64,000 bases of DNA from Pseudomonas fluorescens (GTDB taxonomy: Bacteria > Pseudomonadota > Gammaproteobacteria > Pseudomonadales > Pseudomonadaceae): contig NZ_MOBX01000013.1 of the NCBI RefSeq assembly GCF_003732425.1, forward strand, positions 372,001 to 436,000. The letters are read 5' to 3'. This document shows, one piece after another, positions 23,208-32,153 of this stretch (position 1 is the first letter of the stretch; each line of letters opens with the position of its first letter). Made by a program: the position numbers and the translations under genes. The notes beneath the pieces are model-generated. The model was not told the origin of the DNA. It saw only the letters and a list, made by a program, of their open reading frames with translations, and did not search any database.

Positions 23208-24635
23208 ATGTCTCAAACCACCGACCGTCTCTGGGGTGCCCGTTTCAAAAGCGGCCCTTCCGCCGCCCTGGCCGCCCTGTCCCGGTGCCCCGAGCGCTAT
23301 TTCCGCCTGACGCCTTACGATCTGGCCGGTTCCAAGGCGCATGCCGGTGAACTGCAACGTGCCGGCCTGCTCAGCGCGCAGGAAACCCAGACCATGCTCG
23401 CTGCGCTGGACAGCATCGGTGCCGACTTCCGTGCCGGAAACATTGCGCCAACCCTGGATGACGAAGACGTTCACACCTTTATCGAACGCCTGCTGACCGA
23501 ACGCCTCGGTGCGCTCGGCGGCAAGCTGCGCGCCGGCCGTTCGCGCAATGACCAGACCGCCAACGACCTGCGCCTGTTTCTGCGCGATCACGTGCGCACC
23601 CTCGCCGTCGAAGTCCTCGCCTTGCAGCAAGCGCTGGTGACTCAGGCCGAGCAACACGTCGAAAGCATCTGCCCAGGGTTCACCCACTTGCAGCAGGCGC
23701 AACCGATCGTATTCGCCCACCACCTGCTGGCCCACGCGCAATCGATGTTGCGTGACGTGCAACGTTTGGTGGACTGGGACGCGCGCACCTCGCTGTCGCC
23801 ACTCGGCGCCGCTGCGATGGCCGGTTCGGCGATTGCCCGCCAGCCGCAGCAATCGGCCAAGGAAATGGGCTACGCCGGGGTTTGCGAAAACTCCATCGAC
23901 GCCGTCGCCAGTCGCGATCACGTCGCCGAGTTCCTGTTTATCGCCAGCATGCTCGGGATCAACATCTCGCGCCTCGCCGAAGAGTTTTGCCTGTGGTCGT
24001 CGCGCCAGTTCCGCTGGGTCGATCTGGACGATGCCTATGCCACCGGCAGCTCGATCATGCCGCAGAAGAAAAACCCCGATATCGCCGAACTGGCACGGGG
24101 CAAGGCCGGACGTTTGATCGGCAATCTCACCGGTCTGCTGTCGACGCTCAAATCCCTGCCGCTGTCGTACAACCGCGACCTCAGCGAAGACAAGCACGGC
24201 GTGCTCGACAGCGTCGACACTCTGCTGCTGGTGCTGCCGGCCATGGCTGGGATGGTCGCGACCATGACCGTCAACGTCGAAGAACTGCGCCGTCAGGCGC
24301 CACTCGGTTTCACCCTCGCCACCGAGGTTGCCGACTGGCTGGCGGTGCGCGGCGTGCCATTCAAGGAAGCCCACGAAATCACCGGAGCGCTGGTGCAGGC
24401 CTGTGAAAAACACGGCATCGAATTGTGGGAAGCCTCGCCGGCCTTGCTCGCCGAGGTCGATTCACGCCTGACCGCTGATGTGCGCGACAGCCTCACGCTG
24501 GAAGCCGCCATCGCAGCCCGTAGTGGTTGGGGCGGCACTGCGCCGCAACAGGTGCGCGAGCAGATCGGCCGCTTGAAAACCGCCCTCGCCGCGCAACAAC
24601 AGTGGACGGAAAACTACCAGGGCTTCCGCCTCTGA
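23208..24635 (+). CDS. argininosuccinate lyase-family C-N lyase (ArgH paralogue)
   Basis: A 475-aa fumarase/aspartase-superfamily lyase. All three conserved regions are kept: AGRSRNDQ (109-116), PGFTHLQQAQP with T159-H160, and the mobile loop GSSIMPQKKNP (280-290) with the catalytic serine at 281/282. The family eliminates fumarate from an N-substituted aspartate. The context is an uptake and hydrolase cluster rather than arginine synthesis, and from memory the sequence differs much from the housekeeping pseudomonad ArgH, so I infer a catabolic substrate. EDDS lyase is a precedent. ATG 23208 follows GAGG; the in-frame ATG at 23163 is weaker. Confidence 0.85.
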   Translation: MSQTTDRLWGARFKSGPSAALAALSRCPERYFRLTPYDLAGSKAHAGELQRAGLLSAQETQTMLAALDSIGADFRAGNIAPTLDDEDVHTFIERLLTERLGALGGKLRAGRSRNDQTANDLRLFLRDHVRTLAVEVLALQQALVTQAEQHVESICPGFTHLQQAQPIVFAHHLLAHAQSMLRDVQRLVDWDARTSLSPLGAAAMAGSAIARQPQQSAKEMGYAGVCENSIDAVASRDHVAEFLFIASMLGINISRLAEEFCLWSSRQFRWVDLDDAYATGSSIMPQKKNPDIAELARGKAGRLIGNLTGLLSTLKSLPLSYNRDLSEDKHGVLDSVDTLLLVLPAMAGMVATMTVNVEELRRQAPLGFTLATEVADWLAVRGVPFKEAHEITGALVQACEKHGIELWEASPALLAEVDSRLTADVRDSLTLEAAIAARSGWGGTAPQQVREQIGRLKTALAAQQQWTENYQGFRL

Positions 24636-24655
24636 AGCCGCCAGCACAAAACCCT

Positions 24656-24743
24656 GTGGGAGCGAGCCTGCTCGCGAAAGCGGTGGGTCAGCCAACTGCA
24701 ATGTTGAAGGTGCTGCCGCCTTCGCGAGCAGGCTCGCTCCCAC
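24656..24743. repeat. REPIN, family A
   Basis: Inverted GTGGGAGCGAGCCTGCTCGCG arms at 24656-24678 and 24721-24743, between the lyase and permease genes. Confidence 0.92.
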
Positions 24744-24786
24744 AATGAAATGTGTTGGATTTGAAAGAACAGTTCGGAGAAACACC

Positions 24787-25665
24787 ATGAGCCAGACTCA
24801 GGCAGAACGACTCCAGGCGGAGCGCAAACTGGCGGAAAACCAGTTCGATATCACCCAGTACCAACATGTGCCGCGGCGTTATTACGGGCGGATCTTCTTC
24901 GCCACCGTGATCGTCATCGCGATCATCGGCCTGGTGCGCGCCTTCGCCGAAGGCAAGATCGAATGGTCGTACATCGGCCAGTTCCTGACTTCCGAAGCGA
25001 TCATGTGGGGCTTGTTCAACACCATTATCATGGCCGTGCTGGCCATGGCGCTGGGCATCGTTTTCGGGGTGATCACGGCGATCATGCGCATGTCGGCCAA
25101 CCCGATCCTGCGCTACGTGGCCGTGACCTACACCTGGCTGTTTCGCGGTACGCCGCTGATTTTGCAACTGCTGCTGTGGTTCAACCTGGCGCTGATTTTC
25201 CCCACCATCGGCATTCCGGGCGTGTTCGAACTCGACACCGTCAGCCTGATGACGCCGTTCGTGGCTGCCCTGCTCGGCTTGAGCATCAATCAGGGTGCCT
25301 ACACCGCTGAAGTGGTGCGCGCCGGCCTGCTGTCGGTGGACACCGGCCAGTACGAAGCCGCCAAGTCGATCGGCATGCCACGCCTGCAAGCGCTGCGCCG
25401 GATCATCCTGCCGCAGGCCATGCGCATCATCATTCCGCCGGTCGGCAACGAATTTATCGGCATGGTCAAAATGACCTCACTGGCCAGCGTGATCCAGTAC
25501 TCGGAACTGCTCTACAACGCACAAAACATCTACTACGCCAACGCCCGCGTGATGGAGCTGCTGATCGTTGCCGGTATCTGGTACCTGGCCACCGTCACCG
25601 TGCTGTCCTTCGGTCAAAGCCGTCTGGAGCGTCGTTTCGCTCGCGGCGCCGGCAAGCGTTCTTGA
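24787..25665 (+). CDS. polar amino-acid ABC transporter permease (His/Glu/Gln type)
   Basis: A 292-aa inner-membrane permease. After a ~35-residue hydrophilic N terminus there are membrane helices from about residue 38. The HisMQ-type core follows ([35 protein letters not shown]) with the EAA loop [23 protein letters not shown] that contacts the ATPase. The single permease gene probably forms a homodimer. ATG 24787 is preceded by GGAG. It is followed after 10 nt by its ATPase. Confidence 0.93.
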   Translation: MSQTQAERLQAERKLAENQFDITQYQHVPRRYYGRIFFATVIVIAIIGLVRAFAEGKIEWSYIGQFLTSEAIMWGLFNTIIMAVLAMALGIVFGVITAIMRMSANPILRYVAVTYTWLFRGTPLILQLLLWFNLALIFPTIGIPGVFELDTVSLMTPFVAALLGLSINQGAYTAEVVRAGLLSVDTGQYEAAKSIGMPRLQALRRIILPQAMRIIIPPVGNEFIGMVKMTSLASVIQYSELLYNAQNIYYANARVMELLIVAGIWYLATVTVLSFGQSRLERRFARGAGKRS

Positions 25666-25675
25666 GGAGTCGAAC

Positions 25676-26440
25676 ATGAGAAGCATCGTCAAGGCCGTCA
25701 GCCTGAACAAGTATTACGACCAGTACCACGCGCTCAAGGACATCAACATCGAGGTCGAACAAGGCGAAGTGCTGTGCATCATCGGCCCGTCCGGCTCGGG
25801 CAAGAGCACCCTGCTGCGCTGCGTCAATCAGCTGGAAAAGATCGACAAGGGCGGCCTCTGGGTCGACGGCGAACTGGTCGGCTACCGCGTGGTCGGCAAC
25901 AAACTGCACGAGCTCAACGAGTCGCAGATCGCCCGCCAGCGCCTGGCCACCGGCATGGTGTTCCAGCGCTTCAACCTGTTCCCGCACATGACTGTGCTGC
26001 AAAACATCATCGAAGGCCCGTGCCAGGTGCTCAAGCGTTCGCCGAAAGAGGCGCACGAAGAAGCCCTGGAACTGTTAGCCCGTGTCGGTCTGGCCGACAA
26101 ACGCGACAGCTACCCGATCGAATTGTCGGGCGGTCAGCAACAACGCGTGGCGATTGCCCGGGCGTTGGCCATGCGCCCCAAGCTGATGCTGTTCGATGAA
26201 CCCACTTCGGCACTCGACCCGGAACTGGTCGGTGAGGTGCTGTCGGTGATGCGTGATCTCGCGCAGACCGGCATGACCATGATCGTCGTCACCCATGAAC
26301 TGGGCTTCGCCCGCGAGGTTTCCAATCGCATGGTGTTCATGGACGGCGGGCAGATCGTGGAGGCTGGAAGCCCCGAAGAAATACTAATAAGTCCGCAAAA
26401 CCCGCGCACCCAAAGCTTCATTTCTGCCGTTCGAACCTAA
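25676..26440 (+). CDS. amino-acid ABC transporter ATP-binding protein
   Basis: A 254-aa ATPase of the GlnQ/HisP group that powers uptake. Walker A is [11 protein letters not shown], the Q-loop is [15 protein letters not shown], the ABC signature is LSGGQQQR, Walker B is [14 protein letters not shown] and the switch His is in [12 protein letters not shown] 25676 has GAGGAG 6-7 nt upstream; longer frames run back into the permease. Confidence 0.95.
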   Translation: MRSIVKAVSLNKYYDQYHALKDINIEVEQGEVLCIIGPSGSGKSTLLRCVNQLEKIDKGGLWVDGELVGYRVVGNKLHELNESQIARQRLATGMVFQRFNLFPHMTVLQNIIEGPCQVLKRSPKEAHEEALELLARVGLADKRDSYPIELSGGQQQRVAIARALAMRPKLMLFDEPTSALDPELVGEVLSVMRDLAQTGMTMIVVTHELGFAREVSNRMVFMDGGQIVEAGSPEEILISPQNPRTQSFISAVRT

Positions 26441-26478
26441 GCACCGATTGGTGCCACAACACTCATAAGAGAACGACC

Positions 26479-27303
26479 ATGAAGAATTTTGTTATCCCCG
26501 CTGTACTCGCTTCCGTCATGTCTTGCGGTTTCGCCGTGGCCGCCGAGCTGCCGGCCAGCATCAAGGAAAAAGGCGAGATCGTTGTCGCGATCATGCCCAA
26601 CTATCCACCGATGGATTTCAAGGACCCGGCCACCAACACCCTCACCGGTCTGGACTACGACCTGGGCAACGCCCTCGCCGAACGCTTGGGCGTGAAGATC
26701 AAATGGCAGGAAACCGGCTTCGAGCAAATGATCAACGCACTGACCACTGAGCGCGTCGACATGGTGCTATCGGGCATGACCGACACCGCCGAGCGTCAGG
26801 CCAGCGTGACCTTCGTCGACTACTTCACCAGCGGCCCGCAGTTCTACACCTTGCAGAAGAACACCGCGACCAACGAGATCATTGATCTGTGCGGCAAAAA
26901 AGTCGGCACCAGCCGCCGCACCACGTTCCCGGCGGAAATCGCTGCGTGGAGCAAGGCCAACTGTGAAGCCGCCGGCAAACCGGCGATCAACGTGATCGGC
27001 ACTGAAGGTTCGGCCGATGCTCGCGCGCAACTGCGCCAGAGCCGTATCGATGCGGCGATGCAAGGCAGCGAAACCCTGTCGTACCTGAAGACTCAGGAAA
27101 AGGACATGTACAAGACCGTCGGCCAGCCGATCTCCGTGCAGTTCACCGGTCTTGGCGTGAGCAAGAAAAAGCCTGAGCTGAGTGAGGCGGTGAAGGTTGC
27201 CCTGCAGAGCATGGTCGATGACGGCAGCTATGGCGCGATCCTGAAGAAATGGGACCTGGAGCTGGGCGCGATCAAGGAAGTGACGGTCAACGCCGGCAAG
27301 TAA
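26479..27303 (+). CDS. periplasmic amino-acid-binding protein of the ABC transporter
   Basis: A 274-aa family-3 solute-binding protein. The Sec signal peptide ends near AVAA at residue 21-22. The mature part has the classic lobes: EIVVAIMPNYPPMDFKDP, LTGLDYDLGNALAERLGVKI, and MVLSGMTDTAERQ with the arginine that usually binds the substrate alpha-carboxylate. A cysteine pair (C137-C160 region) could form a disulfide. Ligand unknown; family members bind polar or acidic amino acids and opines. Confidence 0.92.
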   Translation: MKNFVIPAVLASVMSCGFAVAAELPASIKEKGEIVVAIMPNYPPMDFKDPATNTLTGLDYDLGNALAERLGVKIKWQETGFEQMINALTTERVDMVLSGMTDTAERQASVTFVDYFTSGPQFYTLQKNTATNEIIDLCGKKVGTSRRTTFPAEIAAWSKANCEAAGKPAINVIGTEGSADARAQLRQSRIDAAMQGSETLSYLKTQEKDMYKTVGQPISVQFTGLGVSKKKPELSEAVKVALQSMVDDGSYGAILKKWDLELGAIKEVTVNAGK

Positions 27304-27320
27304 CCTTCGAGATCGATCCC

Positions 27321-27501
27321 CCCTCACCCCAACCCTCTCCCCCCAAGGGGGACGAGGGGGAAAGGGAGCTGATCTTCAAGTGTTCGAAACCTGAGTTCGA
27401 CGACACAGCGCCTGAGTTCGGCGCGATCTTTCAGGTCGATGCAGGGCTGGTAAACACCTCGATCGGCCCCCTCTCCCTTTGGGAGAGGGCTGGGGTGAGG
27501 G
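27321..27501. repeat. family D inverted repeat (ccctcacccc.../...ggggtgaggg)
   Basis: Outer arms ccctcaccccaaccctctcc (27321-27340) and gggagagggctggggtgagg (27481-27500) enclose two inner hairpins (cccccaaggggg near 27341; ccctctccc/gggagaggg at 27470-27489). It separates the binding-protein gene from the first deacetylase gene. Confidence 0.88.
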
Positions 27502-27534
27502 TTTCTATTGATCCAACACCGGAGAGCCACAACC

Positions 27535-28380
27535 ATGTCTTCGCGCCAACCCACCTGGCCCGATCCACACAAAGCCTGCCTCGCCCTGGCCTTCGACCTC
27601 GACGGTCCGACCGGCGATGCCATGCTCAATGGCTCGATCTGGCGCAAACCGGAGTACTTCGGCTTCGGCGGCTACGGCCCTTATCGCGCCCTGCCACGCC
27701 TGCTCGATCTGCTCGACGCGTTCAAACTGCCGACAACGTTTTTCGTCCCCGCGTGGGTCGTGGAAAACTGGCCGAAGCAATGCCAGGCCATCGTCGAACG
27801 CGGCCATGAAGTCGCTTATCACGGCTACAAACACGAATCCTTTTACGCCCTGACGCTGGAGCAACAGCAAGCCGTCATGGCCAAGTCCCGGGAGGTGTTC
27901 TGGCAACACCTGCACATCCGCGCCGAGGGTTTCCGTACCCCGTCCGGCGACTGGCGCGCTGAGACCCCGGCGATGCTGGCGGACAACGGCGTCATCTATT
28001 CCAGCAGCATGCGCGGCGACGATCGCCCGTATCTGGTCAACGTCCCCGGCCACAGCACGCCGCTGGTGGAGATCCCCGGGCGGTGGGAAATGGACGACTA
28101 CTCCTCCCTCGCCTACACCCGCGCGCCGAACTTTCCCTCCGGCCTCGATCGTACTGCCAGTTATGCGTTGACCCTCGATAACTGGCAGCGCGAATACGAC
28201 GGCGCGATGGATGAAGGCCTTTGCCTGACCACTCTGTTCCACCCGAAAATCACCGGTAAACCGGGGCGCATCCTGTTGCTGGAAAAACTCTTCGAACACA
28301 TGCGTCAACGCGATGATGTGTGGTTCGCCACCTGCCGCGATGTCGCCCGTTGGTGGCTGAAGGAGCATCATCATGGCTGA
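27535..28380 (+). CDS. NodB-fold polysaccharide deacetylase / cyclic imidase-like hydrolase (1)
   Basis: A 281-aa cytoplasmic C-N hydrolase; no signal peptide. The sequence follows the PgdA/PuuE-type branch that includes cyclic-imide hydrolase and allantoinase-like enzymes. Metal and catalytic residues are intact: D21 and D23 (AFDLDGPTGD), H96 and H100 (YHGYKHESF), R134-x-P136 (GFRTPSGDW), and TLFHPKITG near the end. It probably hydrolyses an amide or imide rather than a polysaccharide. ATG 27535 has GGAG 10 nt before. It overlaps the next gene by 8 nt. Confidence 0.85.
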   Translation: MSSRQPTWPDPHKACLALAFDLDGPTGDAMLNGSIWRKPEYFGFGGYGPYRALPRLLDLLDAFKLPTTFFVPAWVVENWPKQCQAIVERGHEVAYHGYKHESFYALTLEQQQAVMAKSREVFWQHLHIRAEGFRTPSGDWRAETPAMLADNGVIYSSSMRGDDRPYLVNVPGHSTPLVEIPGRWEMDDYSSLAYTRAPNFPSGLDRTASYALTLDNWQREYDGAMDEGLCLTTLFHPKITGKPGRILLLEKLFEHMRQRDDVWFATCRDVARWWLKEHHHG

Positions 28381-29260
28381 TTCCAACGTCTGGCCCGCTG
28401 GCAAGCGCTGCGCGGTGGTGCTCACCGTCGATTACAACGACATCCACGGCATTCTCACCCAGGCGCCGGAAGTGGCGGGTCGCGACAAGACATTGTCGGT
28501 CTGGCGTTACGGCAGTCAGCGTGGCGTCACGCGTTTGCTCGATCTGTTCGCGGAACTGGGCGTGCGCAGCAGCTGGTTCGTGCCCGGCATCGTCGCCGAA
28601 GAAAACCCGCAGCACATCGCCGCGATTCTCGCCGGCGGGCATGAAATCGCCTGCGCCGGCTACCGCCATCAGAATTACGACGAGCTTGATCTGGCGGCGC
28701 AAAGTGCCGACATCGGCAAGGGATGTGCGGCACTTGAAGCCCTGACCGGTCAACGCCCGCGCGGGTTTCGCCTCCCCGCCGGCAACGGTGCGCCGGGGTT
28801 TATTGCCGCGTTGAAAGACCACGGCATCGTCTGGTCCTCTTCGTGGCGCGGCGATGATTTGCCATTCGCCCATCCCACCGCGCCAGAGGTCATCGAACTG
28901 CCGCTGCACTATGAACTCGAAGACGAGCCGTACTTCGCCTTCAACCTCAGCCCCGCCGTGCCCCCGGCGCAGTCGCGGATTGCCTCGTACAGCCACACCC
29001 TGGGCAACCTGCAAATGGACTTCTCCGGATTTCATCGTTTCGGCCTGTGCTACGTGCTGCGCCTGCACCCGGAAATCATCGCCACCCCGGGGCGCATCGG
29101 CGTGCTGCGCGAACTGCTGCAAGGCATTCAACAACATGACGATGTGTGGATCGCCAGCGGTGCCGAGGTTGCGCAATGGTGGGCAGAAACCGCAGCGCCG
29201 GTCAGCGAGGATCATCCGGCAGCCGTTTATGAGCAGCACTACCGGGACTATCTGCCATGA
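28373..29260 (+). CDS. NodB-fold deacetylase-family protein (2), metal site altered
   Basis: A 295-aa homologue of the preceding protein. Motif 1 is TVDYND, with D20 kept but the second, metal-binding Asp replaced by N22. Motif 2 is CAGYRHQNY, with the first His replaced by A95 and only H99 kept. Motif 3 (GFRLPAGN) and the final LRLHPEI are retained. Two of the three usual metal ligands are therefore missing. The 8-nt overlap with its partner suggests equimolar expression, so it could be a non-catalytic subunit of a hetero-oligomer, or have different chemistry. Confidence 0.82.
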   Translation: MADSNVWPAGKRCAVVLTVDYNDIHGILTQAPEVAGRDKTLSVWRYGSQRGVTRLLDLFAELGVRSSWFVPGIVAEENPQHIAAILAGGHEIACAGYRHQNYDELDLAAQSADIGKGCAALEALTGQRPRGFRLPAGNGAPGFIAALKDHGIVWSSSWRGDDLPFAHPTAPEVIELPLHYELEDEPYFAFNLSPAVPPAQSRIASYSHTLGNLQMDFSGFHRFGLCYVLRLHPEIIATPGRIGVLRELLQGIQQHDDVWIASGAEVAQWWAETAAPVSEDHPAAVYEQHYRDYLP

Positions 29261-30606
29261 GCGAACGCATGCTGCGGCTGGCGCGATTTTGTGTCGACAC
29301 ACGGTTTGAAGACTTGCCCGAAACGCTGGTCATTCAAGCCAAACGGCACATCCTCGACACCTTTGGCGCAGCGCTGGCCGGCAGCGACACCATCGTTGCC
29401 GTGCAAGCGCAACAGGTGCTCGGCAACAGCGGCGGATCATCCTTGGTCTGGGGCACAGCGTTACGCACCAACCCCGGCCATGCCGCGATGCTCAACGGCA
29501 TCGCCGCGCATGCGCTGGAACTGGACGACACCGGCGGTTGCGACCATTCCGGGGCGGTGGTGTTGCCAGCGGTGATGGCGGCCGTGGCGATGGTCGACCG
29601 AGCAGTCAGCGGACGTGAGTTGCTCACCGCCGTAGTGATCGGCTACGAAATCGGCCGACGGGTACTGGAAGCCTGCGGCAGTTATTCGGCACACAACGGC
29701 GCCGGCTGGCACTCGACCGCGACGTGCGGCGTGTTTGGTGCGGCCGCTGCCTGTGCGCGAATCTTTGCCCTTGATGCGACGCAAACCGTGTCCGCGCTGG
29801 GCATCGCCGGCAGTTTCAGTGGCGGGGTCTGGGCGTTTATCCATGACGGTTCGCTGAGTAAGAAACTGCACAGCGGTCGCGCCGCCGAAGGAGGGTTGCT
29901 CGCGGCAAGCTTTGCCCGTGAAGGGATCAGCGGGCCGTCGATGCTGTTTGAGGATGTCTGGGGCGGCTTTCTGAAAACCCTTGCGCCGAACAGTGCGCAG
30001 CCGGACAGGCTCGATGCCGATCTCGGCAAAGTCTGGAAGCTGGCGCGCTGCTCGATCAAACCCTACGCCGCGTGTCGCGGTACGCATTCGGCGATTGACG
30101 CGCTGGGGTTGTTGCTTGAGCAACTTGACGTCACTGCCGAGCACGTCGAAAGCGTCGAAGTCAGGTTGTGCGGCTTCCTCCAACGCATGTGCGGCGGCCG
30201 CGACGTCAGCAGTCTGGCAGCGGCGCAAATGAGCTTGCCCTATGCCCTCGCGGCGCGGTTGGTGCAGGGGCATTGTCGGCTTGAGGCGTACGACGATCAG
30301 CAACGCGAGGATCCGCGCATCGCCCTTTGGTTGGCGCGCATTCACCTTGAAGTAGATGAACAACTGTCCGAGGATGACGAGCCGTGGGTCAGCGTGCTGA
30401 CGCTGGATGGGCGCACTGCGAGTTTGTGCGTTGAAGTACCGTTGGGCGCGCCGGGCAATCCGTTGAGTGACGGAGCGCTGGAGGAGAAGTTTTTCAGCCT
30501 GGCGTTGCGGGTGATGTCGCGGGAACGGGCTGAAGGGTTGCTGGAAAATTTGCGGCGTCTTGAAAAGCTGGAGTCGGTGGGAGGCCTGGATCGGTGGCTG
30601 GTTTGA
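29257..30606 (+). CDS. MmgE/PrpD-family protein (dehydratase or epimerase)
   Basis: A 449-aa protein of the 2-methylcitrate dehydratase / cis-aconitate decarboxylase / iminodisuccinate epimerase family. Motifs seen include GIAAHALELDDTGG (D at ~89), NGAGWHSTATCGVFGAAAA, KKLHSGRAAEGGLLA and KPYAACRGTHSAIDA, covering the usual active-site elements of the all-helical domain. No prpB/prpC genes are near, so propionate metabolism is unlikely. The IDS epimerase precedent fits a cluster with an ArgH-like lyase. ATGA overlap with the preceding gene. Confidence 0.85.
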   Translation: MSERMLRLARFCVDTRFEDLPETLVIQAKRHILDTFGAALAGSDTIVAVQAQQVLGNSGGSSLVWGTALRTNPGHAAMLNGIAAHALELDDTGGCDHSGAVVLPAVMAAVAMVDRAVSGRELLTAVVIGYEIGRRVLEACGSYSAHNGAGWHSTATCGVFGAAAACARIFALDATQTVSALGIAGSFSGGVWAFIHDGSLSKKLHSGRAAEGGLLAASFAREGISGPSMLFEDVWGGFLKTLAPNSAQPDRLDADLGKVWKLARCSIKPYAACRGTHSAIDALGLLLEQLDVTAEHVESVEVRLCGFLQRMCGGRDVSSLAAAQMSLPYALAARLVQGHCRLEAYDDQQREDPRIALWLARIHLEVDEQLSEDDEPWVSVLTLDGRTASLCVEVPLGAPGNPLSDGALEEKFFSLALRVMSRERAEGLLENLRRLEKLESVGGLDRWLV

Positions 30607-30629
30607 GAGGTATGTCGCCAGACCCGACG

Positions 30630-30760
30630 CCTTCGCGAGCAGGCTCGCTCCCACATTGGATCTTCAGTGTTCAGACATTCCCTGTTGGGACCAAGCTTGC
30701 TCCCACACTGGATCTTCACTGTTCAGACATTCCCTGTGGGAGCGAGCCTGCTCGCGAAGG
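30630..30760. repeat. REPIN family A enlarged by a 52-bp tandem duplication
   Basis: Family A arms at 30631-30654 and 30736-30759. Between them, 30647-30698 and 30699-30750 are two 52-nt direct copies (gctcccacNntggatcttca type). The REP half in the first copy has decayed to gttgggaccaagcttgctccc. Confidence 0.85.
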
Positions 30761-30819
30761 GCACGACGCGGTCTGTAGTCGAACACAAAAACAACTGAAA
30801 TAAGGATATTCGATTCCCC

Positions 30820-31998
30820 GTGGCCACTTATTCGCTTGTCATCCGCCGTCTGATGATTGTCTCGCTGACCATCGTCATCAGCCGCGCCATCACCAGCCCG
30901 CTGCTGACGCTGTTTCTGAGCACTAAACTCGGTCTTAACCAGCAGGATGTCGGGCTGCTGCTCGGTATCGCGGTGTTTATCGCCACCCTGCTTGCGCTGT
31001 ACGGCGGTTACATCATCGATCGCCTGGAAAAACGCCGATTGCTGATTATCGCGATGCTTTCCAGTGCCATCGGTTTCGTGCTGCTGACGTTCGCCAAGGA
31101 TCTGTACCTGACCACCGCTACCCTGGTGATCACCGAAACCGCTTCGGCACTGTTCCTCATCGGTTCCAAGGCGATCCTCAGCGAAAACCTGCCGATGAGC
31201 CAGCGGGCCAAGGCCTTTTCCTTGCGTTACACGCTGACCAACATCGGCTACGCCACCGGGCCGATGCTCGGTGTGGTGATTGCCGGGCATTACCCGATCG
31301 CACCGTTCCTGATCGCCGCCGCCATCGCCTTTGGTAGCATCTTCCTGATGATCGGCATCCCCAAAGACGCCAGCCCGATTGCCGTGGTCAGTCAGCCGCC
31401 AAGCTTTCTGAAAACCCTCGTCACCCTGAAAAACGATCGCACTCTGATCATGTTCACCTGCGGTTGCCTGCTGAGCACGGTGGTGCACGGGCGCTTCACC
31501 CTTTATCTGTCGCAATACCTGCTGGTGGTCAGCGACTCCAAGCGCGCCTTGCACGTCATGGCCGCCCTGCTCGCCTGTAACGCAATCACGGTGATCCTGC
31601 TGCAATACCAGATCGGCCGCTTCCTCAGCCGCGAGAAACTGCGCTACTGGATCGCCGCCGGCACCGGCCTGTTTATCCTCGGTCTGATTGGCTTCAGCCT
31701 CGCCGACAGCCTGCTGAGCTGGTGCATCGCGATGTTCATTTTCACCCTCGGCGAGATGATCATCTATCCGTCAGAGTTTCTCTTCGTCGACACCCTCGCC
31801 CCGGAAGAACTGCGCGGCAGCTACTACGGCGCGCAAAACCTGGCGGCGCTGGGCGGTGCGCTGAGCCCGGTGATCTGCGGTTTCCTGCTGATGCACACTC
31901 CGGCACCGACGATGTTTTACGCATTGAGTGCACTGACCGCGATGGGCGGCACACTGTGCTTCCTCAGCGGACGCCGCGCGGCTTCAATGCAAAAATAA
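30820..31998 (+). CDS. MFS transporter (12-helix, MdtH/YdeE-like)
   Basis: A 392-aa major-facilitator membrane protein. Loop 2-3 carries the MFS signature GGYIIDRLEKRRLLI. Antiporter-like motif C features are seen in TNIGYATGPMLGVVIAG. The start is GTG 30820 with AAGGA 13 nt upstream, a long spacing. It could export a product or toxic intermediate of the preceding cluster, but the 213-nt repeat-filled gap leaves co-regulation uncertain. Confidence 0.85.
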   Translation: MATYSLVIRRLMIVSLTIVISRAITSPLLTLFLSTKLGLNQQDVGLLLGIAVFIATLLALYGGYIIDRLEKRRLLIIAMLSSAIGFVLLTFAKDLYLTTATLVITETASALFLIGSKAILSENLPMSQRAKAFSLRYTLTNIGYATGPMLGVVIAGHYPIAPFLIAAAIAFGSIFLMIGIPKDASPIAVVSQPPSFLKTLVTLKNDRTLIMFTCGCLLSTVVHGRFTLYLSQYLLVVSDSKRALHVMAALLACNAITVILLQYQIGRFLSREKLRYWIAAGTGLFILGLIGFSLADSLLSWCIAMFIFTLGEMIIYPSEFLFVDTLAPEELRGSYYGAQNLAALGGALSPVICGFLLMHTPAPTMFYALSALTAMGGTLCFLSGRRAASMQK

Positions 31999-32153
31999 TG
32001 CACTAAATCTTCATTAATATGAATTTGTCAGCATCGACTTTGCCCGGCACACTGTGTGCGTTCCTCCCCCAATGTTGGAACCTTCGAGGGCTTTCCGGAT
32101 AACCGGACAAGTCCTTTTTTTTGTCTCGAATTTGCTGCAAGGATCGGATTCAC

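Noticed and set aside
23208-24635. Housekeeping argH
   Set aside because: From memory the housekeeping pseudomonad ArgH differs much in sequence, and this gene sits with uptake and hydrolase genes under a LysR regulator; kept as a paralogue.
29257-30606. prpD of the 2-methylcitrate cycle
   Set aside because: No prpB, prpC or acnM beside it; called only to family level.
30647-30750. CRISPR-like direct repeats
   Set aside because: Only two contiguous 52-bp copies with no spacers and no cas genes; a REPIN-internal tandem duplication.
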